A DNA stretch of 64,000 nucleotides from Slackia sp. ZJ119 (GCF_011039175.1 NZ_JAAKEN010000005.1:1-64000), one strand, 5' to 3'. Positions 37,232-46,210 are shown, counted from the first letter of the stretch. The notes: generated by a model not told the origin, from the sequence alone. Made by a program: numbers and translations.

Positions 37232-38074
37232 TCAGCCAAGCGTGCGCGTTGCGGAATCGTATTCGACGACGGTGCCGTCGGCGTATTCGATGCCCCAAAC
37301 GGAAAAATCGATGTCGAAGGCAGGCGTGGAATCATCCGGCTCGGCAAGGGCCTCGGAGGCCTCCAAGGCATCGGGGCGGTCGGCGGCTTGCAGGGCAGTC
37401 GGCTCGGCGGCGGCCGCAGCGGGCGATCCGTCTTCTGCGCCTACCGCGTCGGCGGCCTGCGGATCGGCCGAACCGGCCGGCTCGGCCGGCTCGGCGGCCT
37501 GCGCTTCTGCGGCGGCCGCAGCTTCGGCCGCCTGGCGTCGGGCTTCGCGGGCGGCTTGCACCTGCGTCTCCCAGCTTGCCCGCGACGGCACGCGGATCAT
37601 TGCCACGCCTTCGCCGAACGCGCCTTCGTGCATAAGCGTGCGCACCTCGTTCGCGATGGCGGGCATATGGCCCGTGATGCGGTTTTCAGCATCGACCTTC
37701 ACCCTGATCAGGGCATTCGTGCCGAAATCGTAATCGGCCCACTCATAGGCGAGGTTGCCCGCGCCCATCGGATGCCGCACGGTGTTGTAGTTGTGCATGG
37801 CCGTCGACAGATTGCGCGTGGCGTTGACGAGCCACGGCATCATCGAAGCTTCCCAGAGCTCCTGCGATTTGGGGTCTGTTGGGTCCCAATACGGGCGCAT
37901 GAGGCGGATGGACAGCCGCATGACGTTGCCGTCTTCCGCTTCGTCTTCGCCAAGCTCGCTGACGATGGACTGGGCGATGTACATGTAGCTGCGCTTGACC
38001 TCGGCCGCGCAGGCTTCGGACCAATCGGCGCCGATCAGTTTCACTTGCAGCACCAACGACGGCTTGACCAGCAT
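37232..38074 (-). CDS. hypothetical protein with Ala/Glu-rich tail
   Basis: A 280-residue protein that I do not recognise. Residues 1-160 look folded and cytoplasmic, with Trp/Tyr-rich segments (LMRPYWDPTDPKSQELWEAS, LSTAMHNYNTVRHPMGAGN). Residues 165-250 are a low-complexity Ala/Glu/Pro stretch, and the end (FDIDFSVWGIEYADGTVVEYD) looks folded again. GAGGAGG precedes the ATG at 38074. It is transcribed away from the plus-strand TorD operon, with its own terminator. No function is proposed. Confidence 0.72.
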   Translation of the reverse strand: MLVKPSLVLQVKLIGADWSEACAAEVKRSYMYIAQSIVSELGEDEAEDGNVMRLSIRLMRPYWDPTDPKSQELWEASMMPWLVNATRNLSTAMHNYNTVRHPMGAGNLAYEWADYDFGTNALIRVKVDAENRITGHMPAIANEVRTLMHEGAFGEGVAMIRVPSRASWETQVQAAREARRQAAEAAAAAEAQAAEPAEPAGSADPQAADAVGAEDGSPAAAAAEPTALQAADRPDALEASEALAEPDDSTPAFDIDFSVWGIEYADGTVVEYDSATRTLG

Positions 38075-38284
38075 ATGTCCTCCTCGCACGCCCGCAGGCG
38101 ACGCCTTCTCACATCCCGGCGGCACCGTGCCGAAAACGCGCTTGGACACGGCCGCGAAACCAAGCATGGGAGCATCGGCGGACTTTGTCAATGCGAGCGA
38201 GGCCGTGCATGACGAATCGGAATGAGGCGGTTCGCATGCGGAATGAGCAGCGCCGAATCGTCATGAGCAGACGAACCTGAAACC

Positions 38285-38314
38285 TGGACAAAGCAACGCG
38301 GCCCGTCCTATCAT
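38285..38314 (+). promoter_or_regulatory. promoter of the 38398-41417 operon
   Basis: -35 TGGACA (38285-38290), an 18-base spacer and -10 TATCAT (38309-38314) lie 84 bases before the ATG at 38398. The rest of the 323-base divergent gap holds no gene that I can see. Confidence 0.6.
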
Positions 38315-38397
38315 CCGGGTGGCGCCGCATGCCGCCTGGCCCGCCCCGCGCATACGGCGGCCGTGCGCCGACGGTTCACAATCGGGAGGAGGAACCT

Positions 38398-39201
38398 ATG
38401 GAGGGAGACGCAACGAGGGATTTCGACCCGCTCGACAGCTTGTTTTTCGAAGACGAGCAAGACGACGTGGTCGAATCGGTCTTCGAAGAGGGACCGTACA
38501 ATCTGCCGAACCCAGAGGCGTACCCGAAGTTTCTCGGACAGCTCAATTCGTTCGCGAACGCGGAAACGGCCGAGGCGCGCATCGAAGCGCTGTTCAACCA
38601 GATGCCCACGCTGCATGCCATGCTGTATTCCATGCTTGAAGCCTGCACGTCTCCTGTGGCGGTCGCCGACTTGGAAGCGCAGGTCGGCGAGCTGAAGAAG
38701 CACCACCACTGCATCTACGACCCCTCGACGCTGGCCGATCTGCTCGAGCGGGCCGGAGCCGTCCGCAAGACCGACGCCGAAGGCACCCCGCTTGACGAGG
38801 TGGAGCAAGAGCCGCTGCGCGTCGAAGAGGACGGCGTGGAATACTGGGTCGTGGCCCCCGCGCCCGACGTACATTGGATGCTGACGGACGACGGACGAGC
38901 GAAGCTTGACCGCTACCACCCGCTCGAGCTCATACGGGCCTGCGTCGCCGAAGACGAGCGCTATCCCGAAATCTACCACACGGTGCTGCGCCTGTGCGCC
39001 CGCGATGGCGGCTCGTCGCTTGCCGCCATCGGAGACGTGGTCGACGACGAGCCGGTGCTGCAGTCTCCGCAGCGCTTCGCCACCTACTTCGTCGACAAGC
39101 TGGAACGAGCCGGCGCGATAAGCTGGAACGGACGCTGGTGCGCCACGCCGGCCGGCGTCGAATACCTGGAGGGCATCAAGGAAGCGGAGGGGTCGCGATG
39201 A
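38398..39201 (+). CDS. hypothetical protein with two winged-helix-like regions
   Basis: A 267-residue acidic protein of unknown family. Two regions have the order helix-helix-recognition helix-beta wing: about 60-170 (LADLLERAGAVRKTD ... WMLTDDGRAKL) and about 215-260 (YFVDKLERAGAISWNGRWCATPAGVEYL). This pattern resembles duplicated winged-helix domains. It is the first gene of a plus-strand operon and overlaps the TorD gene by four bases (ATGA). GGAGGAGG precedes the ATG. The context suggests a part in molybdoenzyme maturation or its control; that is inference. Confidence 0.7.
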   Translation: MEGDATRDFDPLDSLFFEDEQDDVVESVFEEGPYNLPNPEAYPKFLGQLNSFANAETAEARIEALFNQMPTLHAMLYSMLEACTSPVAVADLEAQVGELKKHHHCIYDPSTLADLLERAGAVRKTDAEGTPLDEVEQEPLRVEEDGVEYWVVAPAPDVHWMLTDDGRAKLDRYHPLELIRACVAEDERYPEIYHTVLRLCARDGGSSLAAIGDVVDDEPVLQSPQRFATYFVDKLERAGAISWNGRWCATPAGVEYLEGIKEAEGSR

Positions 39202-39941
39202 GCGATGTTGCAGAAAGCTCCTATGGGGCCGAAGAAGAGACGACGTGCGCGAAGGCTTCCCGCGAAGCCGAAGACGAGATGACGCTTGACGAGCTTGCCG
39301 CGATGTGCGACAGCCGCGCGGCAACGTACGGCCTGATCGCGCGACTGTACTATGCCGAAGTGGACGAAGCGTTGTTCGACGAGCTCGTCGCCATGCGCTA
39401 CCCCGTCTCGTCGGGAAACGACCTTCTGGACCGCGGCTATTACACGCTGGCAAAGTACCTTTCCAACGCTTGGGTCGACCCGGTGCTGCGGCTTTCGGTG
39501 GACTATTCGAAGACGTTTTTAGGGTCGGGCATCGACGCGTATTCGGCGGCCTACCCGTTCGAAAGCGTCTACACGTCCGAAAAACGCCTGCTCATGCAAG
39601 ATGCACGCGACGAAGTGCTGGCCATCTACCGCTCGTGCGGCCTGGACAAGTCGGCGTCATGGAAAACCGGCGAGGACCATATCGCCGTGGAGCTGGAATT
39701 CATGCGCATCATGAGCGCCCGGACCGCCAAAGCGCTGCGGGCCGCCGACGAAGACGAGGCGACCGCGCTTCTGAGCACGCAGAAAAACTTCATGCTCGAC
39801 CATGTGGCGGCATGGGTGCCCGTGTTCTGCAACGACGTCCGTCGTTTTGCCGGCACGGCGTTTTACCAGGCGCTGGCAGACGTGACCGAAGGGTTTTTGG
39901 AAGAGGACGCGGCGCTTTTGGAAGGGCTGGTCGAAAGCTAG
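39198..39941 (+). CDS. TorD/DmsD-family molybdoenzyme chaperone
   Basis: A 247-residue all-helical chaperone of the TorD/DmsD (NarJ-like) superfamily, which binds Tat signal peptides of molybdoenzymes and holds them until cofactor loading. The core (SRAATYGLIARLYYAEVD, LSVDYSKTFLGSG, AAYPFESVYTSEKRLLM, DHIAVELEFM, DHVAAWVPVFC) is convincing. About 38 acidic residues precede it. It is translationally coupled to the preceding gene. The most obvious client in the window is the Tat-signal enzyme at 33893-36949. Confidence 0.9.
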   Translation: MSDVAESSYGAEEETTCAKASREAEDEMTLDELAAMCDSRAATYGLIARLYYAEVDEALFDELVAMRYPVSSGNDLLDRGYYTLAKYLSNAWVDPVLRLSVDYSKTFLGSGIDAYSAAYPFESVYTSEKRLLMQDARDEVLAIYRSCGLDKSASWKTGEDHIAVELEFMRIMSARTAKALRAADEDEATALLSTQKNFMLDHVAAWVPVFCNDVRRFAGTAFYQALADVTEGFLEEDAALLEGLVES

Positions 39942-40025
39942 AAGCCTCGGGCGGCGAGCACCTGCAGAGGGAAACGAAGCGCCTCGACGCAGGTCGACGC
40001 AGCAGCGCGAAGGGAGATGGGCGGC

Positions 40026-41417
40026 ATGACGAACGTGGAAATGGGCGCGATGACAGACATCATCGGAGGCGTGGAAAGCCCGCTGTTGCACGTGCACAAA
40101 AACCGGTGCGTGCTCGTGCGTCATCGCCACGGACGCTGCCTTCGATGCGCCGAAACGTGCACGACCGGCGCCATTGCGACGACCGACGACGGCATTGCGG
40201 TGAGCCCCCGGCTGTGCATCGGCTGCGGCACCTGCGCCACAGCATGCCCCACCGGCTGCCTGGAAGCGGCGAATCCCACCGACGAGGAGCTGTTCGGCCA
40301 GGTGGAAGCGAGCATACGGAAAAGCGGCGGCATGGCGGTGGTCGCGTGCTCTGCAGCGCGGGCGGCGTTTGCGCAGGCGGACGGCGGCGCAAACGCAAGC
40401 GCTTGCGCGACATGGACGGCCGACGGCGTGCCCGCCGTGCCGGTCGAATGCCTGGGGCGGGCAGACGAGTCGCTCGTCGTGCAGGCGACGGCCCAAGGCG
40501 CCGCGCGGCTCGTGCTTGTGAGCGGCGACTGCGCCACCTGCGCACACCACGCCGGAGGGACCCTGTGCGACGAGGTGTGCGCTTGCGCCGCAGCGCTGCT
40601 GGAAGCGGTCGGCGCGACGTCGCCGGCAGAGCGAATGGGCGCCGAAGAAGCGCTTGCCGCCTTTGCCTGGGCGGCGGATGCGGCGTCGCCCCAGGCCGGC
40701 AGCGCCCCTGACGCGGCCGCACCCAAGGCCGGCCCCGCCGCGACCGTCTCGGACGCCGCCTCGTCTGAGGCGGCAGCGCCCCCAAACGCCGCCGCGAGCC
40801 TTTCCCGACGCGATCCTCGCGTGCGCACCGCCGTCCGCCGAAGCGCCCCGAAAAGCAAGTTCGTCCACGTGCAAGCCGACGGCACGCTGCCCCATTTCGT
40901 TCCGGAGCGCCGATTGCGCCTGTTCAACTCGTTGAAAGCGATGGAGCCGACAGAACGCGGGGCCGTGCGCACGCGGCTGTGGGGCTCGGTCGCCATCGAC
41001 ACCGACCTCTGCCGCTCGTGTCGCGTCTGCACCGTCTTCTGCCCCACCGGGGCGCTGTCACGCTTCGACGCAGCCGACGGATCCTTCGGCGCCGACTTCC
41101 GGCCGACCTTGTGCGTGCAATGCCGCCTGTGCGAGGCCATCTGCCTCGAAGGCGCCATCACCGTGTCCGACGAAGCGTCGACCGACGAGTTTTTGCGCGG
41201 CGCCAAACGCCGCACCACGATGCCGCCGCTTGAGTGGAACCCGAGCGGCCCCACGTCCATCCCCACGCGCATGGCGCGTCTCTTCAAGACGAACGTCGTG
41301 CAAGACCCCCAGGTCACGCTGAAGGAAGACGAAGTCGCCAGGCTGCGCGAATACGCCGCCCGCCGCGACGAAGAGCGTCGAAGCGCCCGGAAGGCCGCCG
41401 AGCGGCGCAACCGTTAG
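40026..41417 (+). CDS. polyferredoxin-like 4Fe-4S protein
   Basis: A 463-residue cytoplasmic protein with two ferredoxin-type modules at opposite ends: residues about 30-85 (CLRCAETCTTGAI, CIGCGTCATACPTGCLE) and about 320-380 (CRSCRVCTVFCPTGAL, CVQCRLCEAICLEGAI), joined by a region with six or more further Cys and an Ala-rich linker. It could pass electrons or help assemble clusters for the molybdoenzymes. The start at 40026 fits AAGGGAG nine bases ahead; the ATG nine bases upstream overlaps that RBS. It is the last gene of the TorD operon. Confidence 0.85.
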   Translation: MTNVEMGAMTDIIGGVESPLLHVHKNRCVLVRHRHGRCLRCAETCTTGAIATTDDGIAVSPRLCIGCGTCATACPTGCLEAANPTDEELFGQVEASIRKSGGMAVVACSAARAAFAQADGGANASACATWTADGVPAVPVECLGRADESLVVQATAQGAARLVLVSGDCATCAHHAGGTLCDEVCACAAALLEAVGATSPAERMGAEEALAAFAWAADAASPQAGSAPDAAAPKAGPAATVSDAASSEAAAPPNAAASLSRRDPRVRTAVRRSAPKSKFVHVQADGTLPHFVPERRLRLFNSLKAMEPTERGAVRTRLWGSVAIDTDLCRSCRVCTVFCPTGALSRFDAADGSFGADFRPTLCVQCRLCEAICLEGAITVSDEASTDEFLRGAKRRTTMPPLEWNPSGPTSIPTRMARLFKTNVVQDPQVTLKEDEVARLREYAARRDEERRSARKAAERRNR

Positions 41418-41487
41418 CCAAGCTTGCGCCTCCGCATCTTCCCGAGCCTTCGGCGGGCGCGGCCGAGTCTTTCGACGCTTGTCCGCC

Positions 41488-42432
41488 CTACGCGCTCTCC
41501 ACGAGCGGCGAGTTCTTCCCGTGGCTGATGATGGTCTTTCTGGCCTGGGCATATGCGTCAAGCGCCGGATGCACGCGCTCGTAGTTGTCCTGCTTGTAGA
41601 TGGCATACAGGCGAAACGCCGCGTCGTCGTCGGTGACGGGAAGGATGGCGACCTTCGAAAAATCGCTCAGATAGCGCAGCTGCGGCATGCTCGACTGCAG
41701 GATGACCACGTCTTCCACCCCAAGCGATATGGCCGTGTAGTTCGTGGCGTTGCGGCCGAGCACCGTGCGCGTGCGCGGACTGAAGCCGTGGTCGCGGCAG
41801 ACCTGCTCGATGTTCGCCCAGCCGCAGATGGAATAGTTGTCGGCGTACTTCACGAACCGGAAGTTGCGCAAATCGTCGATGGAGACGTTCTTGCGGCCGG
41901 CAAGCGAGCTGGAAAGCGGCACCATCGCAACGAAACGCGACCGTGTGAGCGGAATGTAGCCGAGGCCGAGCGATTCCAGCCCGCCCAGGTCGGCATAGGC
42001 GAAAACGATGTCCGCCTCGTCGGCGATCACCTGCTGCACAAAGTCGTTCGCATTCGTGCCGCCATAGGCGATGGGCTGGTGCCCTTCCTCGTCAAGGATC
42101 ATCGCCGCGATGGACAAGATGGCCGAAACCGCATTGTCGTTCAAGACGCCGTTCACGCGAATCGGATCGCTTGCCGCCATTTCCCGGATGCGGTCGTGCG
42201 CCTCGTCGAACGTGTCGACGATCTGGATGGCCGCCGCTGCGAAAACGACGCCTTCGTCGGTCAGCTCCACGCGGCGCCGGTCGCGCTCGAACAGCGCACA
42301 GCCCAGCTCTTTTTCGAGCGAGGCGATGTGCTTGCTGAGCGTCGGCTGCGTCACGTGCAGCGATTCGGCCGCCTTGGTGTAGTTGAGCGTTTGCGACAGC
42401 ACAATGTATTCGCGCAGCAAGTCGAATTCCAT
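41488..42432 (-). CDS. LysR-family transcriptional regulator
   Basis: A 314-residue LysR regulator: an N-terminal winged HTH (LSQTLNYTKAAESLHVTQPT, residues about 12-32) and a C-terminal periplasmic-binding-like effector domain. The ATG at 42432 has GAGGG ahead; the longer frame runs through the 74-bp repeat and larE in the wrong frame. It converges with the polyferredoxin gene and lies downstream of larE on the same strand. Its target is unknown; the LarE-like and aldo/keto reductase genes are the nearest candidates. Confidence 0.94.
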   Translation of the reverse strand: MEFDLLREYIVLSQTLNYTKAAESLHVTQPTLSKHIASLEKELGCALFERDRRRVELTDEGVVFAAAAIQIVDTFDEAHDRIREMAASDPIRVNGVLNDNAVSAILSIAAMILDEEGHQPIAYGGTNANDFVQQVIADEADIVFAYADLGGLESLGLGYIPLTRSRFVAMVPLSSSLAGRKNVSIDDLRNFRFVKYADNYSICGWANIEQVCRDHGFSPRTRTVLGRNATNYTAISLGVEDVVILQSSMPQLRYLSDFSKVAILPVTDDDAAFRLYAIYKQDNYERVHPALDAYAQARKTIISHGKNSPLVESA

Positions 42433-42561
42433 GACAGTTCCCTCGTCCCCGTTTCCTCGTCGGCCCTCTCGGCCGCCGTCCCCCCGACAGCTGAAGCGGT
42501 TGCAAGGAGTGATAATACCGCATTTTTCCCGTTGCTGCAGCACGATTGGCACGCCGGACGA

Positions 42562-42635
42562 CGCGAAGGCATATCTGACGAAACAGGTCGGGTTTTGCCG
42601 AAGGTCAGCGGACGCCCAAGCGTTCGCGCACGGCC
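42562..42635. repeat. 74-bp dispersed repeat, copy 2
   Basis: Matches 31956-32029 at 70 of 74 bases. The last 31 bases (42605-42635) lie inside the LarE-like gene and supply its final nine codons and stop. The other 43 bases are intergenic, between that gene and the LysR gene. Confidence 0.85.
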
Positions 42636-43228
42636 TCCAGAGCCTCCGGCGTGAGGAGCGCACCCGCCGGCGCATGCACGGCCAGGCAGGAAAAACTTGG
42701 CTTGTCGGCCGTGAACAGGCCCAACTCGCGCGAAGCGGCCCGCACGCCGTCTTTTGACATGCCGGCGCGACGCAAAGGAGAGACGACCCCCAGCTCGCGC
42801 AGCGCCTGAAATCCGGGGCGGCGCGAGGGGTCGTCGGTGGCGTTCGTGCCGTCGGCCAGCACCGAGAAGCCATCGCGGCCCATGGCGGCCAGAATGGTCG
42901 AGAAGATGAACGTCTTGCAGCGATAGCAGCGGTCGGGGCCGTTTTCGCACACGTCCCGACGCGCGAACACGTCGGCGTCGATGAGCTGGAAGTCGGCGCC
43001 CAGCTCGTCGGCAAGCCGACGCGAATCGTCGATCTCGAAGGCGGGCTGAAAAGCCGTGCGCACGCCGTAGGCCTTCACGTCGCACCCGGCGGCCAGCCCG
43101 GCGGCCAGCAGAAACGCCGAATCGGTCCCGCCCGAAAACGCAAGGGCGAAGCGGGGCGTGCGGGCGAAGAAGGCGTCGAGCGGCTCCGCCCCCAAACGCT
43201 GGCCTTCGCCCACGTCGGATTCTTTCAT
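42605..43228 (-). CDS. LarE-like ATP-dependent sulfur transferase, short at the C-terminus
   Basis: A 207-residue PP-loop protein of the LarE family, which sacrifices a cysteine sulfur to build the nickel-pincer cofactor of lactate racemase. The PP-loop FSGGTDSAF (31-39), DRCYRCKTF (99-107) and KPSFSCL with Cys181 at the expected sulfur-donor position are present. LarE is usually about 270 residues; here the chain stops just after this region, exactly where the 74-bp repeat begins. No LarA, LarB or LarC is in the window, so the client is unknown. GGAGCGAAGG precedes the ATG. It may be functional, truncated, or a shorter subfamily. Confidence 0.82.
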   Translation of the reverse strand: MKESDVGEGQRLGAEPLDAFFARTPRFALAFSGGTDSAFLLAAGLAAGCDVKAYGVRTAFQPAFEIDDSRRLADELGADFQLIDADVFARRDVCENGPDRCYRCKTFIFSTILAAMGRDGFSVLADGTNATDDPSRRPGFQALRELGVVSPLRRAGMSKDGVRAASRELGLFTADKPSFSCLAVHAPAGALLTPEALEAVRERLGVR

Positions 43229-43291
43229 GGCCTTCGCTCCTTTCTCGCCCGCACCGCGGCCGCGCCCCTGTCGCGCCTGGGCGCCGCGCCC

Positions 43292-44413
43292 CTATTCGAA
43301 CAGCTCGGCCGCACGCGCCAGGTTTTCGATGATGGGCAGCTTCTGCGGGCACACCTCTTCGCACGCCCCGCAGGCGATGCACTTCGACGCCGAGTTGCCG
43401 GCGTTCCAAAAGTAGTTCTCTTTCGCGCGATACTCGTCGCCGATCTGATCCAAGATATTGAGCGACTGCATAATGGTGGGAATGCGCACGCCTGCAGGAC
43501 AGCCCTTCAAGCAATAGCGGCAATCGGTGCACGGCACGCCGGGAAGCGAAGCCAGCACGTCACGAGCGTGCATCACGCACGCCAGCTCGTCTTGCGAAAG
43601 CACCTTGCCACCCGACAGGCAGCGCACGTTTTCTTGCACCTGCACAAGATCGTTCATGCCCGACAGCACCGTTATGACGCCCGGCAGCGATGCGGCGAAC
43701 CGCAGCGCCCACGACGCGAGCGGTTGCGCAGGGTCGGCCTCGCGCAGCACATCGCCCACGGTCCGCGGCAGCCTCACGAGCGACCCGCCCTTCACCGGCT
43801 CCATGACCACGACCGGCTTGCCGAACTCCCGCGCCACCTCATAGCAGCGGCGCGACTGGACGTTCTCGCTGTCCCAGTCGACGTAGTTGATCTGCAGCTG
43901 CACGAAATCGACCTCCGGGTGGCGGCGCAGCACTTCCGCCAACGCGTCGGCGTTGTCGTGGAAGGAAAACCCGAAATGCCTGATGAGGCCTTCTTCTTTC
44001 TTCTGCAGCGCGAAGTTCCACAAATCCATGTCCTCGAACATGTCGGTCAAGTGCTCGCCCAGGTTGTGCAGCAGGTAGTAGTCGAAGTACTCCACGCCGC
44101 ATTCGCGCAGGGACTCGTCGAACATCGCGCGGGCCTCGTCGGCGCTTTTCGCCATCCACGCCGGCAGCTTCGTCGCCACCGTGAAGCTCTCGCGCGGATA
44201 CCGCTCGACCAGCGCCTGGCGCAGCGCCCCTTCCGACTTGCAGCCATGGTAGCCGCGGGCCGTGTCGAAATACGTGAAGCCGCTGGCCATGAACGCGTCG
44301 ACGAGGCCTTTCACCGCCTCGATGTCGATTTCCTTCGAACCGTCTTCTCGCTCGATTTCCGGCAGGCGCATGAAGCCGAAGCCCAACGGCGCCAATTCGG
44401 TCGCAAGTTCCAT
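43292..44413 (-). CDS. aldo/keto reductase with C-terminal 4Fe-4S domain
   Basis: A 373-residue protein. Residues 1-280 are an aldo/keto reductase barrel with catalytic Asp50, Tyr55, Lys82 and a later LLHN His. Residues 285-373 carry a ferredoxin-like cluster set (CTDCRYCLKGCP at about 297-308 and CIACGACEEVCP near 350). Such fused proteins are common in anaerobes, and substrates are mostly unknown. The ATG at 44413 has AAGGGGG ahead. It lies 63 bases upstream of larE on the same strand and may be cotranscribed with it. Confidence 0.93.
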   Translation of the reverse strand: MELATELAPLGFGFMRLPEIEREDGSKEIDIEAVKGLVDAFMASGFTYFDTARGYHGCKSEGALRQALVERYPRESFTVATKLPAWMAKSADEARAMFDESLRECGVEYFDYYLLHNLGEHLTDMFEDMDLWNFALQKKEEGLIRHFGFSFHDNADALAEVLRRHPEVDFVQLQINYVDWDSENVQSRRCYEVAREFGKPVVVMEPVKGGSLVRLPRTVGDVLREADPAQPLASWALRFAASLPGVITVLSGMNDLVQVQENVRCLSGGKVLSQDELACVMHARDVLASLPGVPCTDCRYCLKGCPAGVRIPTIMQSLNILDQIGDEYRAKENYFWNAGNSASKCIACGACEEVCPQKLPIIENLARAAELFE

Positions 44414-44769
44414 GATGCCCCCTTTTTGCTGTCGTGACGAGCCGCGACGTCGCGCAACGCCCCAGCGCGGCGCCTTTCGGACGACACGCCGCGCAGACCC
44501 GCAAAGGCCTCGCCGCGGTGCCGAACGTTTGCGGCAGTACGCGCAATCATAGCGCAGCGGTGGAAGCTGCAGCGCGTCGGCACAGAGCGACGTTCCAAAA
44601 ACGCAGGCGAGCGCTTCCCGCGGCAAGCGCCGGAGGAGTTAGGCGAGCGCCTCCGCAACAGACGCCGGGGGGCCGCGCGGCTGCTTCTGCGGCAGCCCGG
44701 GCGTGGCCATCTGAGAGGTTCGCGCGACGCCCCGAAGAGGGTTCTCTCGGCCCCCGCAGCAAGCGCCCC
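44414..44769. other. 356-base gap between aldo/keto reductase and CDF genes
   Basis: GC-rich sequence without a convincing gene or T-tailed terminator. A 12-base stretch AGGCGAGCGC(T/C)(T/C) appears twice (around 44597 and 44641). The promoter for the aldo/keto reductase gene must lie here, but I see no clear -10/-35. Confidence 0.4.
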
Positions 44770-45969
44770 CTACTCGATGAAGTCGGAATCCAACACGACG
44801 GTGAAGTTGTAGTGCGGGTAGGCCTCCTTCATGGCGCCGACGATGGCGGTGCGCACAGGCTCGGCGTCGCAGTGGAAGTCCACCACGATGTCGAAGTCGA
44901 CGGTCCGCGAATCGGAGTCCACGTAGAAGCCGTGCACCTGCACCACTTCGGGATGTTTCGCGACCTCGGCCATCAGCTTCTCCCGGATGGGCACATAGTC
45001 GCCGGTCGAGTTGGCGGCATAGATGCCCACGGTCAACGTGCAGCAGTAGCAGTCGCGCACCTCTTCGGTGATGTGGCGGCACAAGTCGTGGATCTGGTGC
45101 GCCGTGTAGTCGTCGGGAACCGCGATGTTGAGCGAGGCCATGTAGTTGTTCGGCCCGAAGCTGTCGAGGAACAGGTCGTAGACGCCCATCACGCCTTCGT
45201 GGTCGTTGACGCAGGTCTTGATGCCGTGGACGAGCGCAGGGTCGGGCCGCTCGCCGATGATGGTGCTGATGGCGTCGCGCAACACGCCCAAGCCGGCCTT
45301 GATGATGAACAGCGAGACGACCGCACCCACCCAGCCGTCGATGTCAACGTGGCTGACCAGGCAGAACAGACCCGACGCCACCGTGCCCGCCGTCAGCAGC
45401 GCGTCGTAGAGCGCGTCGATCCCCGACGCTGTGATCGGCTGGGCGTTGATGGCGGCGCCCTTCCGCTTGAAATAGACGCCCACGAGCACCTTCACCCCTG
45501 CCGTGACCGCCATGACCGCAAGCGCGACGGCGGTGTAGTCCGGCTCGCTCGGGTGGATGATCTTCACGACGGACTCGCGCAGCGACACGACGCCGGCGGC
45601 CAGAATGATGGCAGCGATGACGATGGACGTCACGTACTCCACGCGCCCATAGCCGTACGGATGGCTGCGCGAGGGCCGCATGGCCGCAAGCTTCGCGCCG
45701 ATGATGGTGACGACCGACGAGAACACGTCGGTCAAGCTGTTGACGGCGTCGAGCAGAAACGCGATGGACTGCGTGAACAGGCCGACAACGAGCTTTGCCG
45801 CCGCCAGCACGACGTTGGCCACGATGCCGACGATGCTCGCACGCACGATCTGCCGGTCGCGCTCCTGCCGATAGTCCGATCCGACGGCCTGCGGCGAAAC
45901 GGCGGCAGGCTTGTGCCCCCATTCGCGCATGACCGACCGATGCTCTTCGCGGTTGTTTGCGTCCGCCAT
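44770..45969 (-). CDS. cation diffusion facilitator (CDF) family transporter
   Basis: A 399-residue CDF exporter of divalent metals (Zn, Fe, Mn, Co). Six membrane helices are preceded by a charged N-terminus; the metal-site motif region FLLDAVNSLTDVFSS and the HPYGYGRVEY loop are typical. A ZT-dimer cytoplasmic domain (about 225-300) is followed by a second ferredoxin-fold-like region (ADSRTVDFDIVVDFHCD). The ATG at 45969 has AAAGGGGG ahead. The metal is not predictable. It is a single gene. Confidence 0.92.
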   Translation of the reverse strand: MADANNREEHRSVMREWGHKPAAVSPQAVGSDYRQERDRQIVRASIVGIVANVVLAAAKLVVGLFTQSIAFLLDAVNSLTDVFSSVVTIIGAKLAAMRPSRSHPYGYGRVEYVTSIVIAAIILAAGVVSLRESVVKIIHPSEPDYTAVALAVMAVTAGVKVLVGVYFKRKGAAINAQPITASGIDALYDALLTAGTVASGLFCLVSHVDIDGWVGAVVSLFIIKAGLGVLRDAISTIIGERPDPALVHGIKTCVNDHEGVMGVYDLFLDSFGPNNYMASLNIAVPDDYTAHQIHDLCRHITEEVRDCYCCTLTVGIYAANSTGDYVPIREKLMAEVAKHPEVVQVHGFYVDSDSRTVDFDIVVDFHCDAEPVRTAIVGAMKEAYPHYNFTVVLDSDFIE

Positions 45970-46127
45970 GATCCCCCTTTCAACGGCCTCCATTATAAGA
46001 AGGAGCGCGAGTGCCGTGCGAAATTCCTGCAAGCCCTCAGATGACAGAAGGGGCAAGGCAGCAGCCGTGCCTGCGTCGGCAGCGGCCAAAGCGGCGTTAC
46101 GGCCGCCGAGCCTTTAGCGGCACCTCG

Positions 46128-46210
46128 GACCTGCGGTAGCGCCCCAGACCTGCGGCGCATCGGACCAGCGGAGCCCCGGACCTGCGGCGCATCGGACCAG
46201 CGGCGCCCCG
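46128..46210. repeat. short tandem repeat, 32-bp units
   Basis: Two 32-bp units (46147-46178 and 46179-46210) differ at one base; a shorter degenerate unit precedes them at 46128-46146. They are GC-rich and lie upstream of the CDF gene. They could be a variable tandem repeat within the CDF 5' region. Confidence 0.85.

Noticed and set aside
32978-38212. A 1744-codon open frame on the plus strand
   Set aside because: It lies antisense to the molybdoenzyme, ferredoxin and neighbouring genes, and its His/Val/Gly/Arg-rich composition is that of the mirror frame of GC-rich coding DNA.
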